Below are positions 6,590 through 13,759 of a DNA stretch of 13,883 bases, one piece after another. The translations under genes were made by a program, and so were the position numbers. Each line of letters opens with the position of its first letter. The first letter of the stretch is position 1. The stretch spans positions 1 through 13,883 of the forward strand of contig JAEYPI010000168.1 of assembly GCA_023410885.1 (NCBI GenBank), read 5' to 3'. The notes under the pieces are model-generated. The model made no database searches. It saw nothing but the letters and a program-made list of their open reading frames with translations, and was not told the origin of the DNA. The stretch is from Bacillota bacterium. GTDB lineage: Bacteria; Bacillota; Clostridia; DSM-8532.

Positions 6590-7291
6590 CTAAGGACTAT
6601 TACTGATGATTTTTTTAGCATTTTCATTAAACAGCTGATGGGTATAGGTTTCACCCACCCATCGATTGACTTGCTTATAGGCTGGAAGATACCAATTGCT
6701 GTAATCTGCTGCACAATGTGCATCCGAAGCGACGAATTGTGCCAGGTTAAGCTTTATAACCTTTTCCGCAAAGTGCCTGGCCTCAGCGCCATAAGCACCG
6801 ACGATACTGCCTGCATCAACTTGTACCAGGCATCCGCTTTCAATAAAATTAATGAAGGAATCAAAATTTTTGGTAAAGGCTCTGTTTCGCTCAGGATGAG
6901 CAAGTATTGGAATCATTTTCTCCACATGTAACTCGTATAACAATTTACTGCTATATACAGGAATATGATCAAAGGGTAGCTCAAACAAGATATAGCTCGA
7001 ATTGTTCAAGGTTTTAGCTTTCAGTGCTCTGACCTTATCAAGCAAAGAGGGGTTTAAGAAAACTTCATAACCAATATGCAATTTAACATCACAGTCAGCT
7101 ACCCTGGATGAAAGGACTGAATAGTTTGTATCTGTTTTATCGGTATGAAACAGCAAGTCGTTATAGTGCGGAGTAGCAATAATCTCCTTTACACCAAGCT
7201 TCTCTGCTTCCAGTACCATTCTTATGGACTCCTTGATTGTTGACGGACCATCATCTACACCGAAAACAATATGACTGTGAATATCTATCAT
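6590..7291 (-). CDS. cpsB: Tyrosine-protein phosphatase CpsB/YwqE (PHP family)
   Basis: A 233-residue metal-dependent phosphatase of the PHP fold. It dephosphorylates the tyrosine cluster of the partner kinase CpsD and so controls polysaccharide export and chain length. Metal-ligand motifs are present in order: DIHSHIVFGVDDGP (residues 3-16, His5 and His7), ATPHYN with His42, AHPERN with His132, and SDAH with Asp190 and His192. The length fits the family. ATG 7291 is preceded by AGAGG at an 8-nt spacing, and the gene begins 2 nt after the kinase stop codon, so the pair is tightly coupled. A 56-nt gap with no obvious structure separates it from the next gene. Substrate specificity is inferred from the neighbouring kinase. 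Confidence 0.93.
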   Translation of the reverse strand: MIDIHSHIVFGVDDGPSTIKESIRMVLEAEKLGVKEIIATPHYNDLLFHTDKTDTNYSVLSSRVADCDVKLHIGYEVFLNPSLLDKVRALKAKTLNNSSYILFELPFDHIPVYSSKLLYELHVEKMIPILAHPERNRAFTKNFDSFINFIESGCLVQVDAGSIVGAYGAEARHFAEKVIKLNLAQFVASDAHCAADYSNWYLPAYKQVNRWVGETYTHQLFNENAKKIISNSP

Positions 7292-7293
7292 GT

Positions 7294-8025
7294 CTATAAC
7301 CTCTTACTATCTATCAGATTTCTGAACCACCCTTTGGCATACTTTCTTTTACTCCCGTAGTAATCGTAGCTATTGTAATAATCTTTATAGTCTCTTTGAT
7401 TGACTTCATTCAGCACAACGCCAAGTACCCTGGCCTTTGATTTTTCCAATTGATCTTTTACCAATAGCGCATGTTTGGATTTAACCGTGTTGGGTCTGAT
7501 GACGATTAATACACCATCGGTCTTTGCCGCAATAATTGAGCAATCAATGACACTGCCCAAAGGTGGGGTATCAATGACAATCATGTCAAAATCCTGCTGA
7601 ACGGCACTCAAAAAGGTATCAAATCTTTCTGAGCTTAACAGCTCGGCCGGGTCAAAGGGCTTCACACCGCAGGGAACATAGTAAAAACCTTTAATATCCG
7701 TACTATGAATTATTTCCTTCAACTCCGCATGTCCGGACAGATAATTGGATAATCCTTCAAAGTCGTTACTCCCAAGATTTTTCATCAGCATTGGCTTTCT
7801 AAGATCAGCATCCACATAGAGTACGCGCATACCCGATTTAGCCATGGATATAGACAGGTTTATGGATGTGGTCGACTTTCCTTCGTTGGGGCTATAGCTG
7901 GTAATGGCAATTGTTTTAATGGCTTTACTAAGACCGTAAAAGCTGATATTCGTTCTTAATACCTTATAGGCCTCCTCTGCGGGATTGTTGAGTTTTTCAA
8001 ACACATTGGCGGCTGATGCTGTCAT
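7294..8025 (-). CDS. cpsD: Bacterial tyrosine kinase CpsD/YwqD
   Basis: A 243-residue BY-kinase of the Gram-positive split type, where the transmembrane activator (CpsC) is a separate gene. Walker A SPNEGKST lies at residues 45-52, the Walker A' VLYVDADLRKP at 68-78, and Walker B MIVIDTPP at 148-155. EEAYKVLRTNI near residues 17-27 is the conserved helix used in oligomer contacts. The C-terminal tail has seven tyrosines between residues 213 and 229 (RDYKDYYNSYDYYG and KYA), the autophosphorylation cluster. Phosphorylation state sets polymer assembly through the adaptor CpsC and is reversed by CpsB, both adjacent. The ATG at 8025 follows an AGGGGGA ribosome site. It lies 12 nt after cpsC. Confidence 0.94.
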   Translation of the reverse strand: MTASAANVFEKLNNPAEEAYKVLRTNISFYGLSKAIKTIAITSYSPNEGKSTTSINLSISMAKSGMRVLYVDADLRKPMLMKNLGSNDFEGLSNYLSGHAELKEIIHSTDIKGFYYVPCGVKPFDPAELLSSERFDTFLSAVQQDFDMIVIDTPPLGSVIDCSIIAAKTDGVLIVIRPNTVKSKHALLVKDQLEKSKARVLGVVLNEVNQRDYKDYYNSYDYYGSKRKYAKGWFRNLIDSKRL

Positions 8026-8037
8026 TTTCTTATCCCC

Positions 8038-8700
8038 CTATTTCAAATCCAAAGAAGGTATGATGCCTATGACCTTTAGTCCTAAAAGTTTTTCGACTTC
8101 CTCTGAGTTTTTTAACGTATCGTCCAGATACTCCATCATAAATACCGCGCATATGGTTAAAAACAGAGCAACCAAAAATGCAATAATGGTATTAACCACA
8201 GGCTTGGGTGAAATAGGTTCAAGAGGTATTTCCGCTTCATCTACCACATCCAATATCTCAAGCTTCATTAAATCATTAATTTTCTGTTGAAAGAGAACAC
8301 TGATCTTGTTTACAATCTCCATGGCTCTTTCGTTATCCGTATCCCTTACTTTTATCTCCATCAGTCTGGTATCATTTTTCAGGTTTACAGTGATTCTCTC
8401 GGCCAGCTCACCCTCATTTAAGTCCACGATATTCAACTGTTCAATGACAGCCCTGGTTAGCGATTTGCTTTTTATAAGCTCACGGCAGTCATTGATGAGC
8501 TGCTGGCTTGCAAGAAAATCATCGTAGGCTAATCTGGAATCCAAATCTTTGTTCATGACATATAAGGTAATGCTTGATTCATAGGCTGGCTGAATAACAT
8601 ATAAATTAATTGCAAGCGTAGCGCCGGCAGCTACAAGGGGTATTAAAATAATCAACCATAGTCTCCTGAGTAAAATTTTGAAGTAAGCTTTTAACTCCAT
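8038..8700 (-). CDS. cpsC: Chain-length regulator and kinase activator (Wzz/CpsC/YveK family)
   Basis: A 220-residue membrane protein with the Wzz topology. The first membrane helix is at about residues 14-35 (LWLIILIPLVAAGATLAINL), an extracellular coiled region follows, and the second helix is at about 168-190 (NTIIAFLVALFLTICAVFMM). The proline-rich EIPLEPISPKP comes just before the second helix, as is typical. The cytoplasmic tail EEVEKLLGLKVIGIIP is the segment that activates the CpsD kinase. It is the first gene of the operon. The frame extends to GTG 8709, but that GTG lies inside the AAAGGTGA ribosome site that serves ATG 8700 at 5-nt spacing, so ATG 8700 is the start. Export and chain-length control are inferred from the family. 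Confidence 0.92.
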   Translation of the reverse strand: MELKAYFKILLRRLWLIILIPLVAAGATLAINLYVIQPAYESSITLYVMNKDLDSRLAYDDFLASQQLINDCRELIKSKSLTRAVIEQLNIVDLNEGELAERITVNLKNDTRLMEIKVRDTDNERAMEIVNKISVLFQQKINDLMKLEILDVVDEAEIPLEPISPKPVVNTIIAFLVALFLTICAVFMMEYLDDTLKNSEEVEKLLGLKVIGIIPSLDLK

Positions 8701-8793
8701 CAAAGTCACCTTTTATGTTTCACTTTCCAATAATTGACCTTTGTCTGCACAGTCAGCTATGTTTCGGAAACTATTCATGTCATTGAATTTTCT

Positions 8794-8799
8794 ATTATA
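8794..8799 (-). promoter_or_regulatory. Possible sigma-A -10 box for the polysaccharide operon
   Basis: The minus strand reads TATAAT at 8799-8794, about 94 nt before the cpsC start. The hexamer at the right distance for a -35 (ACATTT, 17-nt spacer) is a poor match, and TAGACA is only 11 nt away. The promoter is therefore tentative and could depend on an activator. Confidence 0.35.
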
Positions 8800-8856
8800 T
8801 TGTATTCGCTTGTCTAAAATGTGTGATTTATCTCCAGCGATCCATCTTACATTGAA

Positions 8857-8866
8857 CAGGGCCCTG
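8857..8866. repeat. 10-bp palindrome CAGGGCCCTG
   Basis: A perfect GC-rich palindrome lies in AT-rich intergenic DNA, about 60 bp upstream of the putative operon -10 box. It could be an operator half-site pair; nothing else supports that. Confidence 0.3.
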
Positions 8867-8958
8867 ATGCTTTTTATCCGTTTTAACAGGCATAGATCTG
8901 GAATGGCTGTTATTGTTCAGCCCTCTTCACGCCTTTATTAAAACACTAATCATTTACG

Positions 8959-8985
8959 TTATGAATAATATGTATTATGAATGAT
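8959..8985 (+). repeat. Pair of 11-bp direct repeats upstream of the multicopper oxidase gene
   Basis: TTATGAATAAT (8959-8969) recurs as TTATGAATGAT (8975-8985), with one mismatch and start-to-start spacing of 16 bp. ATCATT at 8949-8954 and AATGAT at 8980-8985 also form an inverted pair. A regulator binding site is possible; none is identified. Confidence 0.4.
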
Positions 8986-9088
8986 CGAGGTGCAAAGACA
9001 TCCCAAAAGCGCTTTATCTGAGAATTCATAACTTGAGCTTCCAACCAGATCAACATCTCTGCATAAATATTCTATGAGGAGGGAGAAA

Positions 9089-12000
9089 ATGCAGGCTAAG
9101 AAATCGCTAGCTCGAGCGGCTCTAGCAGTCGATCCTAATACCGGCCATCCAATACCGGACTATTTCGGCATGGCAAACTGGGCTTATAGTCCGCCCCTTA
9201 GAAAATTCGTTGATGCTCTGCCGGGGCTGGAACCTGACGGCGCAAATACTTTGGGCCAGTACATCCCTGTTGCGGTCCCCGATACGACGACCTATCCGGG
9301 GACTGACTATTACGAAATTGCTGTTGTTGAATTTAAAGAGCAGATGCACTCGGATCTGCCGGCCACCAAGCTCCGGGGCTATGTGCAGCTCTCAACACCG
9401 GTAGTTCCGGGTGCTCATGTTGCCCTGACCCATAATGGCATTCCCATTTTAAAAGGGGACGACACTCAGGCCTACGGTGTGGATGCACCCCATTACATGG
9501 GGCCTGTGATTATGGCCAACCGTGAGGTACCGGTGCGCATTAAATTCTATAATTTACTACCGATCAGGGCTGAGGGCAATCTCTTTATCCCTGTGGATAC
9601 AACCGTTATGGGCGCTGGAATGGGACCACTTGGCACGGATGCCGTACCTATGAACTACACACAAAACCGCGCCTGTATCCACCTCCATGGCAACAATACC
9701 ATTTGGATAAGTGACGGGACTCCCCATCAATGGATAACACCGGCTGGAGAGGAAACGCCTTATCCTCAAGGGGAAAGCGTTGTCAATGTTCCCGATATGG
9801 AAAATGTGGACGATCCCACCGATGGCATACAGACCTTATACTATACCAATGCCCAAAGCTCAAGATTAATGTTCTATCACGATCATTCCTGTGGTATCAC
9901 CCGCTTGAATGTTTATGCCGGCGAAGCTGCTCCTTACTTGCTGACGGATTTGGTAGATCAGGACCTTATTAATGGCAGCAATGAAACGGGAGTTAATCCA
10001 AGCCGGAAAAAGATTCTTCCGGGACCTGGCATTCCACTGGTGATCCAAGACAAGACTTTCGTTGATACCAATACCATTCTCAGGACCGATCCGACTTGGG
10101 CATGGGGAACAACGCCCGGCACACCCCATACCGGTGACCTTTGGTATCCCCATGTCTATAGCCCCGCCCAGAATCCTTGGGCTCCCGACGGTGTAAATCC
10201 CTATGGTCGATGGCTGTATGGGCCGTGGTTCTGGCCGCCCACCACCGATATACAAAACGGCCCCATACCGAATCCGTACTATGATCCGGTAAATGCACCC
10301 CACCAACCGCCTATGATTCCGGCTATGCCTTTTCCCTCAATGCCGGGTGAAGCCTTTATGGATACGCCAATTGTTAATGGAACAGCCTATCCCTACCTGG
10401 TCGTAGAGCCCAAGGCTTACCGTTTCCGCATCTTGAACGCTTCAGATGACCGATTCTTTAATTTGCAGATGGTTGTCGCCGATGCTGATGGTTATATCTC
10501 TCCAGACACCGGATATCCTACCGAGGTCAAGATGGTGCCTGCCTGCGGAACCCCGGGCATCCCCGCAGATTGGCCAAGTGGTATACCCGATCCTGCTTTG
10601 AAGGGACCGGACTGGATTCAAATTGGTTCCGATGGGGGCTTCTTGCCCGAACCGGCTATAATACCCAATCAGCCCATTACATGGAACTTGAATGCAACGA
10701 CCTTCAACGCCGGAAATGTTGACAAGCACTCCCTTCTGTTGGGAACTGCAGAACGAGCCGATGTGGTTGTTGACTTCTCAAAATATGCCGGAAGGACGCT
10801 CATTCTCTATAATGATGCTCCCGCTGCTTTCCCGGCTGCTGACCCGCGCTATGACTATTACACAGGTAACCCGGATTTAACCTCGAAGGGCGGTGCACCG
10901 TCCACTAAACCCGGCCGGGGTCCCAATACACGCACCATCATGCAGATCAGGGTGGCCAATACTACTCCTGCTCCTGCATACGACATTCCGATGCTAAAAA
11001 CAGTGTTTGCTAAAACAGATATTAAGAGAGGAGTCTTTGATGCTTCCCATGAGCCCATCCTTATCCCTCAGGCTGCTTATGGCTCGGCCTACAACGTTAA
11101 TCATTTACCTTCCGATGCAGCTAGTGCCTATGTTCAGCTTCAAGAGTTTTCAAAGACTTTTCGGCCCATAGATGCCAGTGGTGCTCTCCAGCCCCCTGTC
11201 ACCCTCAAGATTGAACCAAAAGCTTTGCAGGATGAAATGGGAGAAGGCTTCGACACCAGGTATGGACGAATGAGTGGCATGCTTGGGCTGGAATTCCCTT
11301 TTACCGGCACAAGCTTCAATCAATTTGTCGTCTATGGCTATGCCAGCCCACCTGTTGAAATAATAAAAGGGACGGCCAATCTCAAAACAACCCCCATAGG
11401 CTCCTTAAATGATGGGACTCAGATCTGGAAGATCACCCACAACGGGGTGGATACGCACACCCTCCACACCCACCTGTTTTCAGTACAGCTCATCAACCGC
11501 GTGGCATGGGACGGAGCCATGATACCACCCGATGCCAACGAGCTGGGCTGGAAGGAAACCTTCAGGGTGAACCCCCTGGAGCATACCCTCATTGCCCTAA
11601 GACCAAGTCTTCCTACACCCGCTCAAGTCCCCTTCGACGTACCCAACAGTGTTCGTCTGATTGATCCTACCCTGCCCGAGGGTGCTGTCCTGACACCGCC
11701 GCCACCCGCAGGATGGTTTGATCCTCTGGGCAATCCCATAGATCAAGTGACGAATCATTATGTAAACTATGGTTGGGAATATGTGTACCACTGCCATATT
11801 TTGGCTCACGAAGAAATGGATATGATGCATGGAATGGTGCTCGCGGTACCTCCTAAAGCACCCTCCAATCTCGTGGCTCAACGTACGGGATGGCTTTATA
11901 AACGTGTGTTTTTAAACTGGAAGAATAATTCAAGAAACGAAACCAGCATAACGGTACAAAGGGCAGTCAATGCCACAGGCCCTTGGACGATTGCAGCAAG

Positions 12001-12460
12001 GCTTCCGGCAGGCTCAACATCTTACATTGATTCCATAGGCTTTTCCAAAAATGCCTACTACTATCGGATCATTGCCTCCAATACAGTGGGTGATACTGTC
12101 ACCTCCGGCTTTCCGACAATAACAGCGGACTCTGAGTTTTCAAATGTTGTAAAAGTGGGCAAAACTCAGCTTCTGCCTCCTACGGCGCCAACCAACCTGG
12201 TTGTAAGCCAGCAAATCGGGCTGCGAACGCGTCTGACCTGGCATGATAATGCCAAAAATGAGACCGGCTTTGTGATTGAACGTTCTGACAATGGCGGAGC
12301 CTTCCTCACGCTTGCTACGATAGGACCGAAGTTCTCCAAAGGCAGTGCCGTCTTTATTGATCAGACGGTCGTCACAGGCAATCACTATACTTATCGGGTA
12401 ATGGCCTTGAATGAAGCAGGACCGTCGGCTTACTCCAACATTGCCAATGTTAAGATATAA
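9089..12460 (+). CDS. CotA-like multicopper oxidase with two C-terminal fibronectin type III domains
   Basis: A 1123-residue cupredoxin-type oxidase. All four copper signatures are intact: CIHLHG (His198, His200), FYHDHSCG (His264, His266), HTLHTHLF (His790, 793, 795) and YHCHILAHEEMDMM (Cys902, His907, axial Met912). A type 1 and a trinuclear centre are therefore predicted, with electrons passed to O2. SDGTPHQW and VEPKAYRFRILNAS resemble the spore-coat laccase CotA. A Trp/Pro/Tyr-rich insertion lies at about 330-420. Two FnIII domains follow, at about 924-1020 and 1035-1123 (PSNLVAQ and PTNLVVS starts). No signal peptide or membrane segment is visible, as in CotA. ATG 9074 is possible, but GAGGAGGGAG lies between it and ATG 9089, so 9089 is chosen. 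Substrate (phenolics, Mn(II), metals) is unknown. It looks more GC-rich than the operon. Confidence 0.93.
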   Translation: MQAKKSLARAALAVDPNTGHPIPDYFGMANWAYSPPLRKFVDALPGLEPDGANTLGQYIPVAVPDTTTYPGTDYYEIAVVEFKEQMHSDLPATKLRGYVQLSTPVVPGAHVALTHNGIPILKGDDTQAYGVDAPHYMGPVIMANREVPVRIKFYNLLPIRAEGNLFIPVDTTVMGAGMGPLGTDAVPMNYTQNRACIHLHGNNTIWISDGTPHQWITPAGEETPYPQGESVVNVPDMENVDDPTDGIQTLYYTNAQSSRLMFYHDHSCGITRLNVYAGEAAPYLLTDLVDQDLINGSNETGVNPSRKKILPGPGIPLVIQDKTFVDTNTILRTDPTWAWGTTPGTPHTGDLWYPHVYSPAQNPWAPDGVNPYGRWLYGPWFWPPTTDIQNGPIPNPYYDPVNAPHQPPMIPAMPFPSMPGEAFMDTPIVNGTAYPYLVVEPKAYRFRILNASDDRFFNLQMVVADADGYISPDTGYPTEVKMVPACGTPGIPADWPSGIPDPALKGPDWIQIGSDGGFLPEPAIIPNQPITWNLNATTFNAGNVDKHSLLLGTAERADVVVDFSKYAGRTLILYNDAPAAFPAADPRYDYYTGNPDLTSKGGAPSTKPGRGPNTRTIMQIRVANTTPAPAYDIPMLKTVFAKTDIKRGVFDASHEPILIPQAAYGSAYNVNHLPSDAASAYVQLQEFSKTFRPIDASGALQPPVTLKIEPKALQDEMGEGFDTRYGRMSGMLGLEFPFTGTSFNQFVVYGYASPPVEIIKGTANLKTTPIGSLNDGTQIWKITHNGVDTHTLHTHLFSVQLINRVAWDGAMIPPDANELGWKETFRVNPLEHTLIALRPSLPTPAQVPFDVPNSVRLIDPTLPEGAVLTPPPPAGWFDPLGNPIDQVTNHYVNYGWEYVYHCHILAHEEMDMMHGMVLAVPPKAPSNLVAQRTGWLYKRVFLNWKNNSRNETSITVQRAVNATGPWTIAARLPAGSTSYIDSIGFSKNAYYYRIIASNTVGDTVTSGFPTITADSEFSNVVKVGKTQLLPPTAPTNLVVSQQIGLRTRLTWHDNAKNETGFVIERSDNGGAFLTLATIGPKFSKGSAVFIDQTVVTGNHYTYRVMALNEAGPSAYSNIANVKI

Positions 12461-12500
12461 AGCTTTGGGTGGTAAAAAATCCTTGAAAACAAAGTGATAC

Positions 12501-12540
12501 AAGGGGTTCCAATCCAGTTTCTGCCTTGGGGCCCTTTTCT
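12501..12540 (+). terminator. Imperfect hairpin plus T-rich tail, likely terminator of the oxidase gene
   Basis: AAGGG (12501-12505) pairs with CCCTT (12532-12536), and CCAA (12509-12512) with TTGG (12526-12529), separated by a small internal loop. The tail TTTTCTTCT follows. It lies 40 nt after the stop codon. Confidence 0.5.
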
Positions 12541-12569
12541 TCTGCTATCAAAACCTCTAGCGGGGCTCT

Positions 12570-12579
12570 CATCATGATG
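12570..12579. repeat. 10-bp palindrome CATCATGATG
   Basis: A perfect palindrome sits 15 bp upstream of the putative promoter of the FG-GAP gene. It is a possible binding site for a dimeric regulator, with no further support. Confidence 0.25.
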
Positions 12580-12593
12580 TTTTACAGCATGGC

Positions 12594-12620
12594 ACTTTAT
12601 GATACTACGCTCATATGATA
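12594..12620 (+). promoter_or_regulatory. Sigma-K-like promoter upstream of the FG-GAP gene
   Basis: CATATGATA at 12612-12620 matches the sigma-K -10 consensus CATAnnnTA exactly. AC at 12594-12595 (within GGCACT) stands 16 nt before it, where the AC-centred -35 is expected. This would start transcription about 27 nt before the ATG. One short motif match is weak evidence by itself. Confidence 0.4.
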
Positions 12621-12653
12621 TTGTAGATTCTTTATAAGGAAAAGAGAGCCGCC

Positions 12654-13373
12654 ATGTTTAATCATTTTAATACAAACAGGATTCCTAATATTGTCTCCTT
12701 TGGCAGAGCAGATGTAACCGGTGATAGAATCCCTGACAATGTTTATTTAACAGGTATAAAGACTCCGGACAGTCCTTTTACACAGAATATCACTCTGGTT
12801 GTTCAAGATGGTATGACTGGCAGGTTCACCAGCACACCGCTTAAAGAAAATGCAGGGTATGATCCCACCTTGTTTTTGGGCGATTTTACCGGAGACGGAG
12901 TTGCCGATATCTTAATCAGCATAGCGACAGGTGGTAGTGGCGGAATCATGTATCACTACATCTATTCGTATCTCAACAACAGGGTCAGATTGTTGTTTGA
13001 CTTCGAATTATATAACGCCCAATTTAATTATGTTGTCACTTATAAAGACAATTACTTGGTTGAGGTTATAAGTCAGCTCAACCATGTAAAATACCTGATT
13101 GATATATCCTATAAGGGCTCTGAATACTTGAATGAAATCTATGATGAGAACGGTAAGCTCAAGCAACCAATTATCGGATTTGTTAATCCTTTAAGCGGTT
13201 TGTATCCCGTTGATTTTAATTATGATGGGGTCTTTGAGCTGCTGGCCTATCAAAAAATAGCAGGAAGATATAATGCTGATGCTTTAGGCTACATTCTCAA
13301 TACCCTGAAATGGAATAACGACAGATTCGTACTGGATAATCAAAATGTCGCGATTTGGGGGCAGCAATTGTAG
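12654..13373 (+). CDS. FG-GAP/VCBS-like calcium-binding protein of unknown function
   Basis: A 239-residue protein without signal peptide or membrane helix. Three Asp-rich loops of the FG-GAP/VCBS (EF-hand-like) kind are visible: DVTGDRIPD (residues 20-28), DFTGDGVAD (77-85) and DFNYDGVFE (187-195). Each is followed by a beta-strand pattern, as in propeller-type repeats, so calcium binding and a small propeller are expected. I recall similar proteins of about this length in Bacillus, Paenibacillus and clostridial spore formers, of unknown function. It stands alone, 193 nt after the oxidase and behind its terminator. A sigma-K-like motif precedes it, so expression late in sporulation is conceivable. 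AAGGA lies 13 nt before the ATG and GAGAG 5 nt before, an unremarkable ribosome site. Confidence 0.88.
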   Translation: MFNHFNTNRIPNIVSFGRADVTGDRIPDNVYLTGIKTPDSPFTQNITLVVQDGMTGRFTSTPLKENAGYDPTLFLGDFTGDGVADILISIATGGSGGIMYHYIYSYLNNRVRLLFDFELYNAQFNYVVTYKDNYLVEVISQLNHVKYLIDISYKGSEYLNEIYDENGKLKQPIIGFVNPLSGLYPVDFNYDGVFELLAYQKIAGRYNADALGYILNTLKWNNDRFVLDNQNVAIWGQQL

Positions 13374-13395
13374 TCACACGACATATCTATTTTGT

Positions 13396-13560
13396 TCAGG
13401 GATGATAGCGCATGGGCAGATCAATCCAGTTATATTTTTTCACAATACCCTTGTTGTGGGAAAAGGAGTCAAAGCTCAGCTTCCATGATAACTGCCCATA
13501 CCCACTGTTTCCAACATCGCCAAAGGCTTTAAAAACCCCCTCTAGTATGTCGAATGAACA
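13396..13560 (-). pseudogene. Possible 3' remnant of a coding sequence
   Basis: A minus-strand frame stays open for 54 codons from after a TAG at 13563 to a TGA at 13396-13398. Its translation looks protein-like, with AFGDVGNSGYGQLSWKLSF and KKYNWIDLPMRYHP. It has no ATG, GTG or TTG before its last few codons and no ribosome site, and the terminator stem overlaps its front. It may be the decayed tail of a lost gene or a chance open frame. I do not recognise the family. Confidence 0.25.
13412..13499. repeat. 8-bp inverted repeat 72 nt apart in the 3' region of the FG-GAP gene
   Basis: ATGGGCAG (13412-13419) and CTGCCCAT (13492-13499) are exact reverse complements. CACAA/TTGTG inside forms a second small hairpin. 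There is no T-run, so this is not a terminator. It lies within the possible coding remnant. Confidence 0.4.
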
Positions 13561-13574
13561 CTAGAGAGGGTTTT
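13532..13574. terminator. Bidirectional intrinsic terminator between convergent genes
   Basis: A 15-bp stem with one C/A mismatch (13532-13546 with 13560-13574) surrounds a 13-nt loop. AAAA on the left arm and TTTT on the right give U-tracts in both directions. It can end the plus-strand FG-GAP transcript and the minus-strand small-peptide transcript. Confidence 0.85.
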
Positions 13575-13600
13575 CGCCAAAATGAATTAATCTGGTATTG

Positions 13601-13759
13601 TCACTGCTCTATAAAAATGCAGCCTTGAGAAAACTCAGGGGAACAGCTTGACTCATCAGGGATGGAGAATATTTCTTCATTATTTTCCACCAAGTCATTT
13701 TCACTGAGCATTGAAGCTGACTCTTCCAGGTCATATCTATATTGATCCTTTTTGTTCAT
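13601..13759 (-). CDS. Small acidic peptide of 52 residues with two C-terminal cysteines, unknown function
   Basis: A complete minus-strand gene starts with ATG at 13759 and ends with TGA at 13601. The GGAGGTG ribosome site is excellent, 6 nt upstream (13766-13772). The strong terminator lies 26 nt after the stop, so it appears to be a single-gene transcript. The peptide begins MNKKDQYRYDLEESASMLSE and has an acidic middle (NDLVENNEEIF). It ends with SSCSPEFSQGCIFIEQ, holding Cys39 and Cys47. There is no signal peptide or membrane helix. The acidic leader-like part followed by a Ser/Cys-rich end resembles a modified-peptide precursor, but no modifying enzyme is visible here. A small regulator or spore-associated peptide is equally possible. 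The gene call is good; the function is open. Confidence 0.65.
   Translation of the reverse strand: MNKKDQYRYDLEESASMLSENDLVENNEEIFSIPDESSCSPEFSQGCIFIEQ

Larger units (their letters stand above)
8701..9088. other. Divergent intergenic region between the polysaccharide operon and the multicopper oxidase gene
   Basis: A 388-nt region without a convincing gene. On the minus side it holds a TATAAT box and a leader of roughly 87 nt with a small GTTTCCGAAAC hairpin. In the middle is a 10-bp palindrome. On the plus side are two 11-bp direct repeats and, directly before the oxidase start, the ribosome site GAGGAGGGAG. I see no clear -35/-10 pair for the oxidase. CATAAATA at 9062-9069 is reminiscent of a sporulation sigma -10 but lies almost on top of the ribosome site. 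Confidence 0.7.

Noticed and set aside
8840..8900. Short minus-strand ATG frame of about 21 codons upstream of the putative operon promoter
   Set aside because: No Shine-Dalgarno is present, it is very short, and nothing in the translation is recognisable.
8741..8941. 66-codon plus-strand open frame in the divergent intergenic region
   Set aside because: It starts with TTG, has no ribosome site, gives a low-complexity hydrophobic/basic translation, and overlaps the likely operon promoter and leader.
9866..10306. 146-codon minus-strand frame inside the multicopper oxidase gene
   Set aside because: It is a shadow of the oxidase codon pattern. The sense strand carries the intact copper motifs.
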